Shown piece after piece: positions 1-15,000 of a stretch of 64,000 nucleotides of DNA (its first letter is position 1; each line of letters begins with the position of its first letter). The DNA comes from Dipetalonema caudispina. Its lineage: Eukaryota; Nematoda; Chromadorea; Rhabditida; Onchocercidae. A program made the translations under genes and the position numbers. The stretch is from positions 1 to 64,000 of the forward strand of contig JABVXV010000341.1 of the NCBI GenBank assembly GCA_013365325.1, in the 5' to 3' direction. The notes under the pieces are model-generated. The model had not been told where the DNA came from and did no database searches. It saw only the letters and a program-made list of their open reading frames with translations.

Positions 1-118
<118 letters not shown>

Positions 119-1063
119 AATTATTATTATTTATAATATATTTACTTCTTTTGTTTCTTACAACTTGAAATGCTTTATAATTTCAAATTTCGAAATGTTT
201 TTACATGTACTTCATAAATCATCGATAGCTAGTATGTGGGAAAATTTCTTCTATCACTAGAAATGTATTGAAGTCTTCTGATGATATATATGTTGTACAA
301 ATAGGGGTATAGGAGTGATATGAAATTATTTTGTTGTTTCTCAAAATTTGCAATTTAAACAAATATGAAAAGACACGAAAGTTGGATTAAATGACTTTAG
401 TTGCTATTTTTAATAAATTATACAAAAATGTAATTTGCGGAAGAAAAACTTTCATTCCTGTCCTTTCCTTTTTTTTCATATTCTCTCTAAGTGGGTGAAT
501 GAAAAGTAAAATTCGTAAATTTAGGTAGATATTTTTAATTTGCATATAATTATAAATCTGTATGCTTATAATCACTATTGTTCAATGGTGTTCTATCAGT
601 ATCCCTCGAGTCAGATAGACTAATTTGAGCAATAAGGTCATCCTAAATGATATTGTAATGATATTATTCGGAAAAAAGACTATTTTAGAATGCTGACTAG
701 CATGTTACGGTCAAGATCCAAATATATATTTTGGATATATGATATATATTTATATGACTTATCATCCATACATAAATTCACTCAACTCATTATCAATTAT
801 ATTACTCACTTCTGATCTGATTACAATTGATCAGAAATATAAGGCAGACGAAAACACTGCAGTGACAATAAACCTTCCATCATCAATTATTTTCTCCCTA
901 TTTACAAAAAGTTACAACTCGATAAGACAGTATCGATCCAAGGATACATCAACATTGATAAAGCTGTATATAATGAATTCGTAAAAGCGATTTTTTGCCT
1001 TTTGATTATTATGTATCATTTATTACTTTCATGCAAAATTAAACTAATTAGGAAGGTAAAGGA

Positions 1064-4000
1064 ATGTTAATATCAATGTCGTCAAACAATTTACCAAAAG
1101 GGAATCGAAAAGCAAAGGAAAGTGATCAAGGAAGAGTCAATCAGCAAAAAGTGATATCCAAGCAGGATTCATTGAGAGGGAAACCGTCAACTTCGTATCC
1201 AACTTTCGAGGAGCAAGTTCGTTGTAACTTCACTCTACGATTTTGTTGTCTTTTTGTTCTATTTTAAAAAATGTTCACTTTCTTCTCGAATTCCTGAATT
1301 CCAATAGTAGCAAAAAACTCGAACGCTGCAGAAAATGAAGTATTAAAAGTTGGAAGAAAAAAATTTTTAATTTTGCAGTAGGAATATTGAACTCCATAGA
1401 AGGAAAAAATATAAAAGGAAAAGGTAGGATAGGAAAGCAATAAAGTATTTTAGAAATAATTGATTCTTGCTAGATTTGCTGATTCATATGGCTAGTATAA
1501 AATAAACAGATAGATAAAGGTAAAGTATCAGATGGTGATGACCATTTGTAATATTTTCTTATAATACAGTATGATTTCGGAGAAATTTGTACAAAAATGG
1601 TATCTTTCAACAGGTGACATATAGTACTAACAATTTGAATGATCAACTTAAGCAATGTTAAATTATTCAGCAATTTAAATTAATCATAGCCATATATATG
1701 TTATAGGATAAGATTTTTGACAATGAAGGTTCATTGATGAGTGTTACTTTGGATTCATTAATCGAACTACTTATTCCCAGTCGTAATTACTCACCTGAAC
1801 AATCGTACATTTTTGCTGTTCTACTTAATATTCGTATTTTTATATCACCACCAGATTTGTTACAAAAAGTTTTGCAGGTTTATTTTAATTTATTTAATTT
1901 GTTTAGTTTCTTTCGTTTTTTTTCGAATTTGAACAAACAAAAAAATTTGTTTTGCTATGAAATTTCTTCTATGGATTAAGAAAAATTAAGTCTTAATTTT
2001 CTATTACAGCAATGTGTTTTCATGCAAAATGCAACTGGAGCAAATTTTACAAAGGAAGGACGAACACGTAATTTTTGTGGAATCTATAAACTGTGTTTAG
2101 AATGGACTCAAAGTATCCCATATGATTTCCGTGATCAACAAATGCAACAACGTTTGGTTGAGCTGCTTAGTTTATGTTCTACAGATGAACATTGCAAATT
2201 ACATACGGATAGATTACTCCAACAACTTCATCATACGGGAAGTGAATTTCATCGTTTATTCTTTTAGCGCATAAAGGTAATATGCGACATTTTCATGGAA
2301 AAGAACCATCTGCACGTTTAGGGTACAAAATTTTTAAGAGTATAAGTATAGATTTAAATTTTATTTGAAAATAAAATATGCCAAATTTGTGTAAAACATT
2401 ATGTATTTTAGCTTGATCGAGCAGAAAGATTCGAACGAGCTTTGATTAATATTTCATCGAGTATGGGCCAGGTTTTGAATATTGACGATAATAATATGTT
2501 TGTTCTGACCCATCAGTTTGAAATATTTTTTAATGAATGAAAATTTAAATTTAATTCACCATAAAATACAATTTACAGTTTTTTTTTATAGTAATTACAG
2601 AAAGGATTAGTGGAAATTTGTCCAAATCCAACAACTTTGGCACGACAAATAACACTTATTGAATTGGTTAGTAAGCTTTGCATTTGTGTCTGATCTCATT
2701 TTGCGGTTTCAATAAAAATTTGAAATTTAAGTTGTGGAGCAATTTTCAGGAGCGACTCAATATGATTGGTCCAGATGAAATTGTTTATGCTGCAATGGAT
2801 GATAATGCTAAGAAAGTTTGTTTTTATTCATGAAAGTTCCTTCGCAATTTCTGATTTGTTAAAAATACAGTGTGTACCAACTCTAAGGATAATATATAAC
2901 GGATTAAAACAGACAAGGCAACTTTTCGGAAAGTTCGAAATGCCAGTACAAACGTTATTGATAATTAAAATTTTGAATTTTTCATTCAAAAAACATTTCT
3001 GATTTAGAGATATGGTGGTCGTATGAATAACATAAGACATTATATTGATTGGTCCAACCGATTAACCTATCTTACGGCTACCGAAATACTACGATGTAGT
3101 AAAAGGCAGTACCGAGTACATACTATCGAGTACTTCATTGATGTCGCTAAAGAATGCATTAATGTTGGCAATTTCAATTCATTTATGGCTATCGTAGCTG
3201 CTTTATCGTTACCGCTTATAGCAAGACTAAAGAAGACTGTAATTCTTCTTCATTTAATTTAATTAATTTCTATTTTTTTTATTTTTAGTTTGTTTCATTT
3301 AACTCTAATTACCATGACAATACTATTAGAGATTTAAAAATTTTTTAATATATATATACATTTATTTTGAAGTGCAATTACTCAGTAACATACATTTACT
3401 GAAAGTTTGTCTGTGTTGCTTGTTATTTAATTAGTAACTAACGAAAGTCATGAAATGATATTATCATTGAAGGGAAGTCGAAAAAACTAAGAAGTATCAA
3501 GATTAGTTAATTAGTCATGGAGCAAATTAGCGTAGCTTTCTTCGGGAATTCATTTAAATTTATATATATATATATTGGTTGATTTTATGAAAACAATTAA
3601 ATTGAAGATAACCTTTCAGTGCTGCTCTTTGCACCGAAATTCATTGCATGTACCAAAAACGCCAAGCCTTACACGAAAGTGGAACACATACATCTTACAA
3701 TTTTATAATTGCAAAATTGCGAATATTAAATTGAACTTTTAGAAGTAACAACGAAATGAATATATATATATATATTAATTATTCACTTAATTAACAATTG
3801 ACTTCAATTGAGGTAGTAAATCACAGTTAGATATTTGCACCAAGTATTATTGTGTAATCAACTAAGAAAAGATGATTTTGGTAATTACAAAGAGAAGATT
3901 AGACTTTTGATAATTTTGATTAATGTTAAACTTTGATTTTGATTTCTGATTAATAATGTCACTTGACCAATTTGCTGTCTGCTGTTAATATTTGCCTTAC

Positions 4001-5227
4001 ATTCTCATATTTTACATTATTTTCCGAATGGTTTTTCTCTATCAAATCAAAAACTTCAAAATTATTGAAATTTCATTTCATTAAACTTTTCTTTTAAATA
4101 TTATTACAAAAATAAACAAAAAAAGGTTACAGTGGAATCGTGTTGAGAAGAGTAAGCTTGAAATTCTTCGTCATCAGTTCGATCCAACAGCAAACTTTGT
4201 CAGTTATCGATCAACTCTTAAAGCAGCAATTTGGCGTTTTAATAGCGCTCGAAATGAAAGCGATGTCGTATGCTATTATTTTCTTTATTTATTTTTAAAT
4301 TTAATTCAGATTTATTTATGTTTTTCGAAAAAAGAAAGATTTGCAATACATTCAGTGAAATTTTCAAAAATATTCAATTTGAAATTTCAGGATTTTTTCG
4401 TTTTACAGATTGTCATACCATTTTTTGGTCTTTTAATCAAGGATTTATCATTATTGCATCGTCAATGTGCACGATTACTCCCAAACGGACATATAAATTT
4501 TAAGGTTTAAATTTCATTTACATTTTTAGCGTATAGCAGCATCGACAAAGTTAAAACATTGAAAAGTAAGAACAGAAGAATCATTAAAGAACTAAATATT
4601 GGTTTAATTAATAACTATGTTTTTATCATAAAGTTATTGATTGATTCATTCGTATGGTTATTTAAATTTATAATGAAATTATTAGTTTTCTTACGGTACA
4701 AACATGACTGTAAAATTGTTACAGCGATGCATTATTTACACAAATAATCGTACTAAATATACTATTTATAAGAGAGGGAGAAAAGGATGACATAGTCGAG
4801 AATGAACTTTTATTTATTTTTTTATTTTTTTGTTCCAGATGTTCAGCCAATTTGGCAGCGAAGTATCAAATTTTGTGAAGTGGAAAAGTCGTAAATGTTT
4901 ATTTGAACGTGATACTCGCATTTTGCATCAGCTTCTCCTTTCTAGGACATTCACTGAAAAACGTTTGTTGCACTTCCATTTGATTAATTTCTGAAATCTT
5001 TTCAAATTAAAATGTTAAAAAAAAATTAAAATTCTGAGAAGCGACCCAAGAATTTGGTCATTTACTGGATAAATTTCCTTTCCGAACAAACTCTCTGATA
5101 ACATTATAATTAACAAGAGTCATTCATTTCAGAATTGATCAAATTATCATATAACTGCGAAATGGCGGAACAAACGGAGGAGAAAGAGTTGTACAGGCGA
5201 CTGAAAAATGATAATGATGCTCAATGA
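1064..5227 (+). CDS. RASGEF1: RASGEF1-type Ras-family guanine nucleotide exchange factor
   Basis: Cytosolic exchange factor of the RASGEF1 family, whose vertebrate members act on Rap/Ras GTPases. Eleven exons join in phase: 1064-1216, 1707-1877, 2010-2276, 2412-2471, 2601-2666, 2750-2815, 3008-3238, 4133-4267, 4409-4504, 4839-4962, 5133-5227. They give 487 codons, close to the family's length of about 470-480. The RasGEF-N module covers about residues 60-195 (e.g. SLIELLIPSRNYSPEQSYIF and IPYDFRDQQM). The CDC25 catalytic domain follows (LARQITLIELERLNMIGPDE, YFIDVAKECINVGNFNSFMA, VIPFFGLLIKD, RLLPNGHINF) and the family's C-terminal tail ends it. The start is the first ATG after a TAATTAG acceptor-like site. 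Oddity: the third exon has an in-frame TAG at 2265-2267 (codon 194). The only way round it that I see is a weaker donor at 2242 paired with a poor acceptor near 2420. Family assignment is firm; the third exon is uncertain. Confidence 0.88.
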
Positions 5228-8200
5228 ATAGTGAATAATTAGCAAACATCTATTAATTTCTTATATTAAATATTTGTTTTTGATTGAAAATAATAAATAG
5301 AAAATGAATTCTCTCATACAACAAACAATCATGCAATGATAGATTAATTTTTTCCTAATGATATTTCAAAAGTAAAAAAATAGTATGCTATTTGTTCTAT
5401 CCAGTTTTTTGATCATGGCTATCAATTTACATATATTACAGGATACCACAACAATCTTAATTCTTTACTAAAAGAATTCAATTACTCTTTACTTTTTATT
5501 GCTCTTATTAATTAAGTGTCGAATATTTGACTTTGGTCACCCGTACACAATGAGTAGAAATGATTTAAAACCATCAAATTGCTCTATATTAAAATTTATG
5601 GTGTAAAATAAAATTTTGCTTCAAATCCATTAAAAACTTTATCCAATAATATGTACATTACAAATTGCTTTTTTATCTTTACCAATTTCTTTTTTAGTAA
5701 TAAGGTGTAAAGCGATTTGTTCAAAAATTTAGAATCATTTTCCATGTAAAATCTGATTTAAAAAGGAAACTAGTAGCAATTAGATGAAAAATTAGTCTCT
5801 AAATAAAACATGAATTAAATTAAACTCTCATAAATTACAAAAAGAAGTTAGTCTTTTTAATTACAATCGTGTCAATCATATAGAAGGTCATTTATTATCT
5901 CTGATAACTCTGTAAAATCAGCCAATCTAACCAAGTCACCTAAAATTTCGAAATCAGATTTCAACTGCATGAATTAATTTGCTTTAAAAGAAAAAAGCGG
6001 AATAAAATTTCATTTCAACGATTTTTTTAATATGTACATTGTTGTGATCTTCTGCGAGAAGTACGATTAAGTCAATGATTGTTTGCAGAAAATTTACAAG
6101 ATTTATGGCTTGCTATTCGTCGGACCAAATAAGCCACTATTCCGTTTCATCATTTTTTAATTTGAATAATACAATCTTTTATGATAATTGAAACTTCGAA
6201 GTAGTTAGATAAAATTAATAATTCTCTTGAAAGTAAAGACAGACTATATATAATATTAGAAAAAAGGTATTTAAACTACCTGAAGTAAAAATTCATTCAA
6301 TCTAAAACGTCATAAAAAACTAAACGATACATGCTTCCTTCACTTCATCACTTTGTAAAAAATGAGATAATGTTCCCTGTAAAACAAATAATCTTTATGT
6401 AAAATTTCATTGAGATATTTTTTAGATGGAAAATTTTAAAATGGATGAAAAGTTGTTGTTGGCAATACTATCCGTCATTAGATAACCGTAATCCATTGGA
6501 AGATTATGAGGAAATATAGAAGTTCTTTGTTATATTGTGTCAGATAATTCATTCTTTGAACTAATTATGAAGTGTCAGTGTTTGAATTAAGCTAAAGGGA
6601 TTTTATTCTACAACTTTATAATCAACTAGGTCAGATTTCAAAAATTTGATAATGGTAATAATTAATGATTAATAATAATAATAATAAATATATTAGGAAT
6701 ACATTTCATATTGTAAGAAACTAAAAATGTTGGATAGCATTTATAGGCTTTGCTATTCGTTAAAAAAAAATGCTATTGTAATCGTTATATAAATAAACAA
6801 TTGAAAAAGCATATTGTTATTGTTATAAAAATGAACGAATCATGGAGTAATCTATTTTTCTTCGCAAAAATTATATACAAAATTATTAGAGAAAAGTATT
6901 AGTTAGATTTAAAAGAGAGTAAAAAAATATCAAATACTTTCAATATAAGAAATATATTAGCTTCGATTAATTTTTATAATTACCATATCAGTTATATTTT
7001 GTTGTACCTATATGAGTATACCATTGAATTGTAAGGAATCGCTATACATATATTTGAACATTTATTAGCTTGGTATATGTTAACGATTTTCAATTCAATC
7101 ATTTATTACTTCATTTAAAAATTGCTTCGAAATCTATAATTTCGATTTCATTTCCATTTCAGATTTAGCAAGGAAGAAATGACACCTTATATGATGAACA
7201 ACATGTAAGTAATGATCCCAGTCAGAGAAATACTATTTATATTTTTGGGTTTCATATGGGCTTTCAGTGTACACTTTGTTGACTACCATTGGTAATCCTG
7301 ACGCAAATAAGTATATTTACCTCAAAAAATTCTTTACACAAATTGTCTCTCTTCCAAATGCATATTCGCCAATTCTAGTATAATTTTCAATTCTCGAAGA
7401 AATAAAAATATGCAGGAGGGTGCATGCGATCGAAGAAAAAGAAAAGAAGAGTGGATGGTTAAATAAATCTTGAGGTCAGAACAGCTTTGGAACAATAAAA
7501 TTGTAATAGTTTCTGATTGGATCTGCAAAAGTTCTTCACAGGTTGATATTATCAAATGAGAAAAATTCATTTGTTTGACATTTCTGTTGAATTTTACTAA
7601 TACCCGAAAATAACAGGTCCTATAAATAGTATTTATACTTTTGTGTTGCATTAGTTGATGTATTAAAAGAATTTTTGACATACACATAAGCCAAATTTTG
7701 TTTCTATTTACTAACGTAAATGTTAGTCAATTTTATCAATCGTAAGGAAATCGAACTTATATTTTGTGGACGGATATTTGATTATTTTCATTATCGTTTG
7801 CTTTAAATTATCAATCAGTTCAAAAAGACACTTCACGTACCCGTAGTAGCTATGGTTAATGAGGTCATGAACTTTGCAGTAATCAATTGATATGGTGATG
7901 AAGTCAGGAAGAATGTGAGTTTGTGACAGATGTAAGTATTTACATCATTACTCGGAGTAGTATGGTCAAGCCTCATATAAAATAGAATTCGGAACTTTTC
8001 ACTGAAGAATTGATTTGATGTCCCACTTGGTCAGATCTTAAAGCTAAATTAGACATAGTAGTTAATGAATCATTCATCGTCTTTATTTGTTACTACCATT
8101 ATCACAACTATCACTCTCGCCATTGTAACCATTGTTACTGACAATTATCGCTACATACTTTTTTCAGCAAACCGTTTTTAAGCCGGATGTTTCAGAAATG

Positions 8201-9678
8201 ACTTAGTCTTTCTTGCTCTCACTATTTAGTGAAACTTTGGTCTTAGGAAATGCTTTGGAGTTTCATCAGTCCACTGTTAATCGTCTTCGATTATCGCATA
8301 AATCCACTTTTTGTCGATGTCACAGGCCGACCGAGAAACGAACGATCCGTTGTTGTTATGTAAGACAAAAAAAAGAAAATGACACTTGAAGAAGACAACT
8401 TTTTTGATTATCGGTCAGTTCGTAGGATACTAAATCATTGAACCTTTTCGTATTTTTAATTTGCTTCAAATGCCGAACGACATGAGGATGGGGCAGGTTC
8501 TGTTCTTCGAAAACTTTTCGTGTTGTTGTAAGAAGACAGCTCTGATGATTACTTTCGATTGGTCATTCTCAACACTCTTCTTCATTTTCAAGGCTATCGT
8601 CTCCTTTGTAAGACTTCTTTAATCTCCAGTGTACTATACATTTATTATCAACGAGTTGTTTTCGTTGTTTTATGGCCGATTTTGAATTCAGAAGAAGAAA
8701 ATCACATGAATTTAGCCTTTGTTTAACATCCTTTTCTTAATTTAAAATAAGTATAAAAGAAATAATAAGCAATAAGTCATCTTTAAAAAATGAAAAATAA
8801 GCATTAGAATGTTATATAATATAGCTATATCTATTTGAAAATATTTCGTAGCAAAATTTACCAATGTAGAGACTGTAATTACGTTTATCAACAAATAATC
8901 TAATACTGGAATCATATAAGCAATCATTAATTTCAGCCGAAGTCTCGAATAGTTGTGACATTCATAAAATAGCTACTTTTATCAATCCATATTGGTTTCA
9001 AATATTACTTACATGCGTGCATGATAGTGATAAAATGATAGAATGAAAAATGAATTAAACTACATAAAACTTCCATCTTTGGGAAATAAGAAAATTTTTT
9101 GTTGTATTTCAAAGTTTCTTCTCATAGCACTTCCAACGTGAAAGAAGTTTCAAAACGGAAGTTCTGTTACTATTATTTCCAAAGGTATCACCAATATTAC
9201 GCATTGATGCATTATCCTTTGTGGAAAATAATTTTTCTTCACTCTTTTCTTTTCTGAATAAATAAGAATGAAAATATTATGCTTAGCTATTCACAAATGT
9301 TTATTATTGTTTGTTGTAAAGGATTTATTTTGCATATATCTCCATTAGAAATACTTCTAAATTAGAAAAAAGCTTGTGGTATTCTTTTGAAAAGTTTGCT
9401 TTCAAGTATCAAATGCACTCAACCGTATTTGCATATTTTGGTTAAGTGTTTTTTTTTTTTTTTTTTTTTTTTTGTTTTGTTGATGGATGAGAAGGGATTT
9501 GCCTGTTTATCATTCTGTCAGCGTGTTTCAGTTTTATATTATAGAAATGAGTCTTTTCTAGAATTCAAAACTGAAAAATTTAATCTTTTTTCATTGTGAT
9601 TATATTACATCTTAGCATAAACATAGCTAACTTATAAAATTTCACTTAAATGCAAGTATATTACGTTTTTCATGCAAA

Positions 9679-9879
9679 ATGAAATGCAATGTAACATGGT
9701 TAAAAAAACTTATTGTTACGATGGAAGGTCAAAATTCAATGTTATTACAAATTTATCAAGCTTTCTTTGATAATAAAAGATTCAAAACTATGCTGTCGAT
9801 TAATCTTCTTTCAGTTCAGCGCCTAGTAAATTCGAAGAATTACGATATGCTAGGTATTTCTGGGATTTTGCTCCGACAA
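9679..9879 (+). CDS. Orphan open frame ending at a good splice donor
   Basis: The frame starts at ATG 9679 and stays open for 67 codons to a CAA|GTACGT donor after 9879. Its composition is protein-like (KLIVTMEGQNSMLLQIYQAF and later RLVNSKNYDMLGI) and richer in non-AT-biased residues than the surroundings. I recognise no family and found no partner exon, so it could be a first exon of an unrecognised gene or chance. Confidence 0.25.
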
Positions 9880-11918
9880 GTACGTTTTTACTGTTTGTAA
9901 TGTTTCGCCATTCTGGTGCTTAAACAATATACTTTATAAAGTTTATGCATAAACCGAACAACAATTATAGGATTTCTTTTTAAGTTTTTTAAACAAAAAA
10001 AGAAAATTAGTGCGAGTAAATTATTATGTTGAAATCAATACTTTTAATGCTCTTTCATTTACTAAAAGAATATCCGGAAAGGACTTTTGACGTAAAAAGA
10101 TGAATTATAAAATCATTGAATGATTTCAACATAACTGTTTCAGCTTTTAGCATATTTAAAATAAGCGGATCAAGGATTATTCAATAATTTACCCCAATAA
10201 ATTAGAGCTTATTTTCCTTGAATTGTTCTTTTTATAAAACTTTTTTTTTTTAAACAAAGAAAAGAAAATACAATTATAGCTTAAATGACCAATATAAGTG
10301 AGCAATAAATGTTTTGAAAATGATGAACCAACAAGATTACTCTCTGACCGGTGATTACTTAAAAAAAAAAAAAAAAAACTTTTATCTTCTAATCTTTCTA
10401 ATGAATAAATCTATGTTCTAACATTGATGTGTGTACATTATCATCATTCAAATTGCATTACTTTGTAAATTGCTGCCTTTTAAAGTGTTGAACAACATTT
10501 TCATCATCTGTAGTGAAATTTTTCAAGCAATCTGTTGTTGTTTGACCTTTGCTAACTGATCTTTAACTTAACATTGGAAAAGCACTAATTTTTATAATCG
10601 TTTGTCAGATGAGATTTTCTTTCCAGTCACTTTTTTTTTTTTTCTTTGTCGGATCATTTTCCCTAATCGCTTCGACTTCTTTCGCATTATTTTTAAATAA
10701 ATTTTAATTTAAGAATTTTTCTCAATAAATTTTTCTAATAATTAAATGTATTGAATAATATCATACTTTTTTTTCTGCATGGATGATTTGGCAATGACTA
10801 CTATGTGTCTGATGCTTTCTATAGATCAATGGTTTTGCAAAAAAAAAAATTGCAGCAAACTTTATGAATGCTCGAAATATATCTCCTCGCCGGTATCACA
10901 TTCTATTTATTTCCTTTCAACAACTAAGTACTCTAATAAATTTCCATCTACTTTTTCTCTTCTTGTTAATCTTAATATATCATTAACTAATTCGCTTTAT
11001 TTTACTAAAATTCCTATAAAATTATAATATAAGGTTGTTTAAACCACTTTATAAATTCTCCCCTGTTCGTAAATTCCCTTTCACCTCTGCCTTATTCCTG
11101 TATATAGAAGAAATCTCTAGTATACCATGAATGAAAGTGATAGCAAATCATTCCGAATCTCAACACTAGTGATCGGTTTTTCTCGGGATAAAAGAAGGAA
11201 AAATGAAAGTCTTTTGTCAATTTATTCATTTTCATTTTATTAGAGTTTGTTGTAAAAAAGTACCGACTGGTTTTTCAATTGATAATTTTAGTTCTTAATA
11301 CCTCTCTAATTTCCCTATAATTTTTTCAAAAGAACTTTAAGAACTATATCTGATGCTAGAATTGCAGTAGTCAAGAAAACATTAAGGAAGTAAGCTTGGA
11401 GAAGCATTCATGACCTTTAACTTCACATGCGATATTATTTCTAATTCATAGACAAAATTTTTTTGGAAGATATAATATTGTCAATTTTAATTTTTTTGAC
11501 ATAATTTTTTGAAGTTTTCAAATTCAAATTTGTCAAGTACAGCATATGCTCATAGAATTAGTAAAAAAGTTTGAAAAAAAAAGATGTTAATACATGCTTG
11601 ATTATAATACTTAAAAAAGCAGCTGTTCAATGGACAGAACTTTTTCAGTTATTTTCATATTCATCTGTCTGATTATATCAACAATAATTAATACTGACCA
11701 ATTTCAGTCTTTTTTTATTTTTGTGTTTGCATTGTCAAATATTTTTTAATTCCAATAATTAATACGAGTCCATGTGAAGAAGTAGTAATAGTATATGACT
11801 GGATAAGAGCTGAAAATAATTTTGATGAAATAAATTATTAATTTTTAAAAAAAAATCTTTCTTCCTTCAAGTCTCTATCCTTCTATTTCTATAAAAACAA
11901 AGCAAATTCAATAATTTA

Positions 11919-12001
11919 GCAAATGATTTCTTAAAATAAATGAGATTTTCAAATAAGCAAATAATTTCTTAAAATAAATGAGATTTTCAAATAAGCAAAT
12001 A
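11919..12001. repeat. 38-bp tandem duplication
   Basis: Two near-identical 38-bp copies beginning GCAAATgATTTCTTAAAATA (11919-11956 and 11957-11994) are followed by the first 7 bp of a third copy. The two units differ at one base. Confidence 0.9.
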
Positions 12002-15000
12002 AGCAAATGCTGTGTAATTTTTTTTTTTGGAAATGTTTTTTATGAGACAAATTTCGTGAAACCACAATTCAAAGCATATTTATTTGTTTATTTGTTTAAA
12101 TGAAGTTACAATTTAGTAATCCATTGTAATAATAAATTTTTATTTTAAATCTTTCTTATTTTAAGTTATGATACATTTCCAAGTGACAAAGTAATAATGA
12201 GGAATGACATCGAAGTTATCAGCACCAAATCATTTCAACAGCATTAATATTACTAATCCTATATGTAGATGAAAGTTCGACAATGTCAGATTAAAATTTC
12301 GGTTAAAATAATATACTTTACAAAAACAAAAAAAGCCAACAGTACTCCGTTTATTTAATAGCAATTTCAAAATTATTAAGCCTCAAATAATTTCTGACAA
12401 ATGACATCTATGTCGTTGCAACTTCCTTTTTAAAAAAAAATTCGTTGATTAATCGTTGTGATATTCGTTATTTTATTTAAATGATCATCATATGATAAAT
12501 TTCTGCAATGTTAAAAAAAATTTGGTTTAAAACATCTATTAGATCCTAAACAAAACAAGATTTGAGACGATTTACCACTGCAAATATTTCGTAGTACCTG
12601 TAAATGGAAGTTTTTTTAAAACACTGCTCATATGGTTAATTATATTGTGATTAATTACTGGCCATGTCTTGAGCATACTAATGTAATTATTGAAGTTTTT
12701 CTAATAAATCAGCGAATAGGTGTGGTAATGGGTAGACTAAGTGGATTGATTAACGCCGTAAATCTCTTTCAAATGGCTTTTACATAAAAATTCTGTACAG
12801 CTTGTCGTAGAATTATCATTGGAAAATTTACTATAGTGTATTTTCGGGATGAGTCTGAGTGGAACTGTCAAATCTTAAAACGAAATATGATTTCTCAAAA
12901 AAAAATATTAAAGAACAATAAAATAAATTTTAATATCCGCTGAGCAAAGCTGTATGTTTATAAATTAAATGCTATACTTTTTAATTATTCCAATAGTAAC
13001 TTCGGAGCAAAAGGAAGATTTCAATTTGGATTATAAATCGAAAGTTTAACTCATTTCTCCTTTTCAAATTTGATTGTAAAACATCTAAAGCTACACCATA
13101 GTAATTTTTAAATCAAATGTGTTTCTGAAGTTGGAAATCGTTTAAATAGTTAATATTTCAGCAGAAAAATGCTTGAAGATGACATGTAACGTACGTTACA
13201 TGTTTCGTACAGAATCCTGCAAACTAATGATTTATTGCTTTTTTTTTTTTCAATTCCATCTCTTAAATTGATTTATTTGTATATTTTAAATCAGTTTGTT
13301 TGTTTTTTCGGAATGCCAAAAAACCTTGTTTCGATGGAATTTTCTTAATACAAAATTGCATAGTTTCTGATAGTTCAAGTAAAACACTTTTGTGTAGAAG
13401 AGAAATGCATTAAAAATGAAATTCAAAAATTTTACTCTTGTTTTATATTTTAAAAACTTCTCATATTGATGTTCTGAAATCATCATCCATGTCTGCTTTT
13501 CGCGATTTATTTGTGCATCACTTTTCATCACATCAATTATTAAAAGAAGGATATGAAATTAATAAAATGATAACATAATTTCTGGTATGAAACGATATGT
13601 TTCATAGCTTAAATAGATTTTAAATGAAGGAAGAGGGAAAATTAAATGTGCATCATAGCATTTTGAAGCGTAAAATGCTATTTAACACTTCAAATTATCT
13701 TTTATTCTGCCACTATACTCTTCTATTCCATATATTATTTAATTACAAGAGAACAAGAAAAAGAAGACGAAAAAAAAAAACATCATTTACTGAAATACGT
13801 TTTTTTTTTTTTGCTTTTGATTAATAAATAGTTGCTATCAAAGTTTTGTTCCATTAGAAAGACGTGGAGAAAAGAAAACGAGAGTATTTATTATATATAT
13901 ATATATATATTTTTTTTTTTACTTAAGTTTACAACTCTTTCTCTCATAGTTGTTTTACCTTTCCTGTGCCTAAAGTTATTTCATCGGTAATGATGGTAAT
14001 AATTTATGCCTTGTGGTGCTACTACTACACTCTAACACTGATTGTTTTCAGCCTCTTAAATATTGATATTCCTTTAAAGTATTCATCATTTTCATCTATC
14101 CTTTAATTTTTTTAGTTTTTGGTTTGCTTTAAACGATTACATCTAGCAATTTGTTTATCCGTGTTAAATTACTGGGTATCGAAGCCGGTAATCCTACGGA
14201 ATGAAATTTCAATTTAATATTTCAATTGGACGAAGTGAAGTGTTGATAAAAGGATAATCATTTTTTTTTTTTTTTTGTTTGGGTTAGAACTTTAATTGCT
14301 TGCTATAATTGAGCAAAAATTTCCCAGGAACTAATAACACCTGCCCTTCCGGCTGATCACCACTTATCATCAAATTCATAGGCCTTATATCCATTATGCC
14401 GTCCTTACAATTCTATGGGATTTCAAAGTTTTAATACTGCTTGCGAAAAAAATTTCTCCTACTACCATTGAAAGATCACTGTTAACTTTTTCAAATAATT
14501 TATTTTCTCCAAACAAATCTGCTTGCATTGTTATCTACTGAACAGAAAATACTCTTTATGATCATTAAGATGAAAAAATTTTTTAAGACTACAGAAGAGT
14601 CAATGCTGCTATTACTCTCATTAACAATGAAATAAATAAATATATGTATATATCTAAATTGCTGTGTCAAATCTTCCGGATTCTCATTTTCGGATTGTCT
14701 CTTAACTTTCCTTTTATTGCTATTGCTTCATATAGCGTTTATTATTTGATTTACCAAAGAAATTTTATTTAAATTGTTTCTTTTTTTTTTTTTTTTTTTT
14801 TTTTGAAATACAAAATTTCAGTCACAATGAATATGACTAGGATACGACAGATTATTGCTCTTCGAAAAGCGCTTAAAGCTGGTCCACTATTACCGCCTAT
14901 TTCGAAGAGGTTGTTATTTTTAAACTTTTCTAAAAATATTTTAATTATATGAAAGATTAAAAATTCTGCTCAAGATAACCGTTTTAGTTTATCTAACCTA

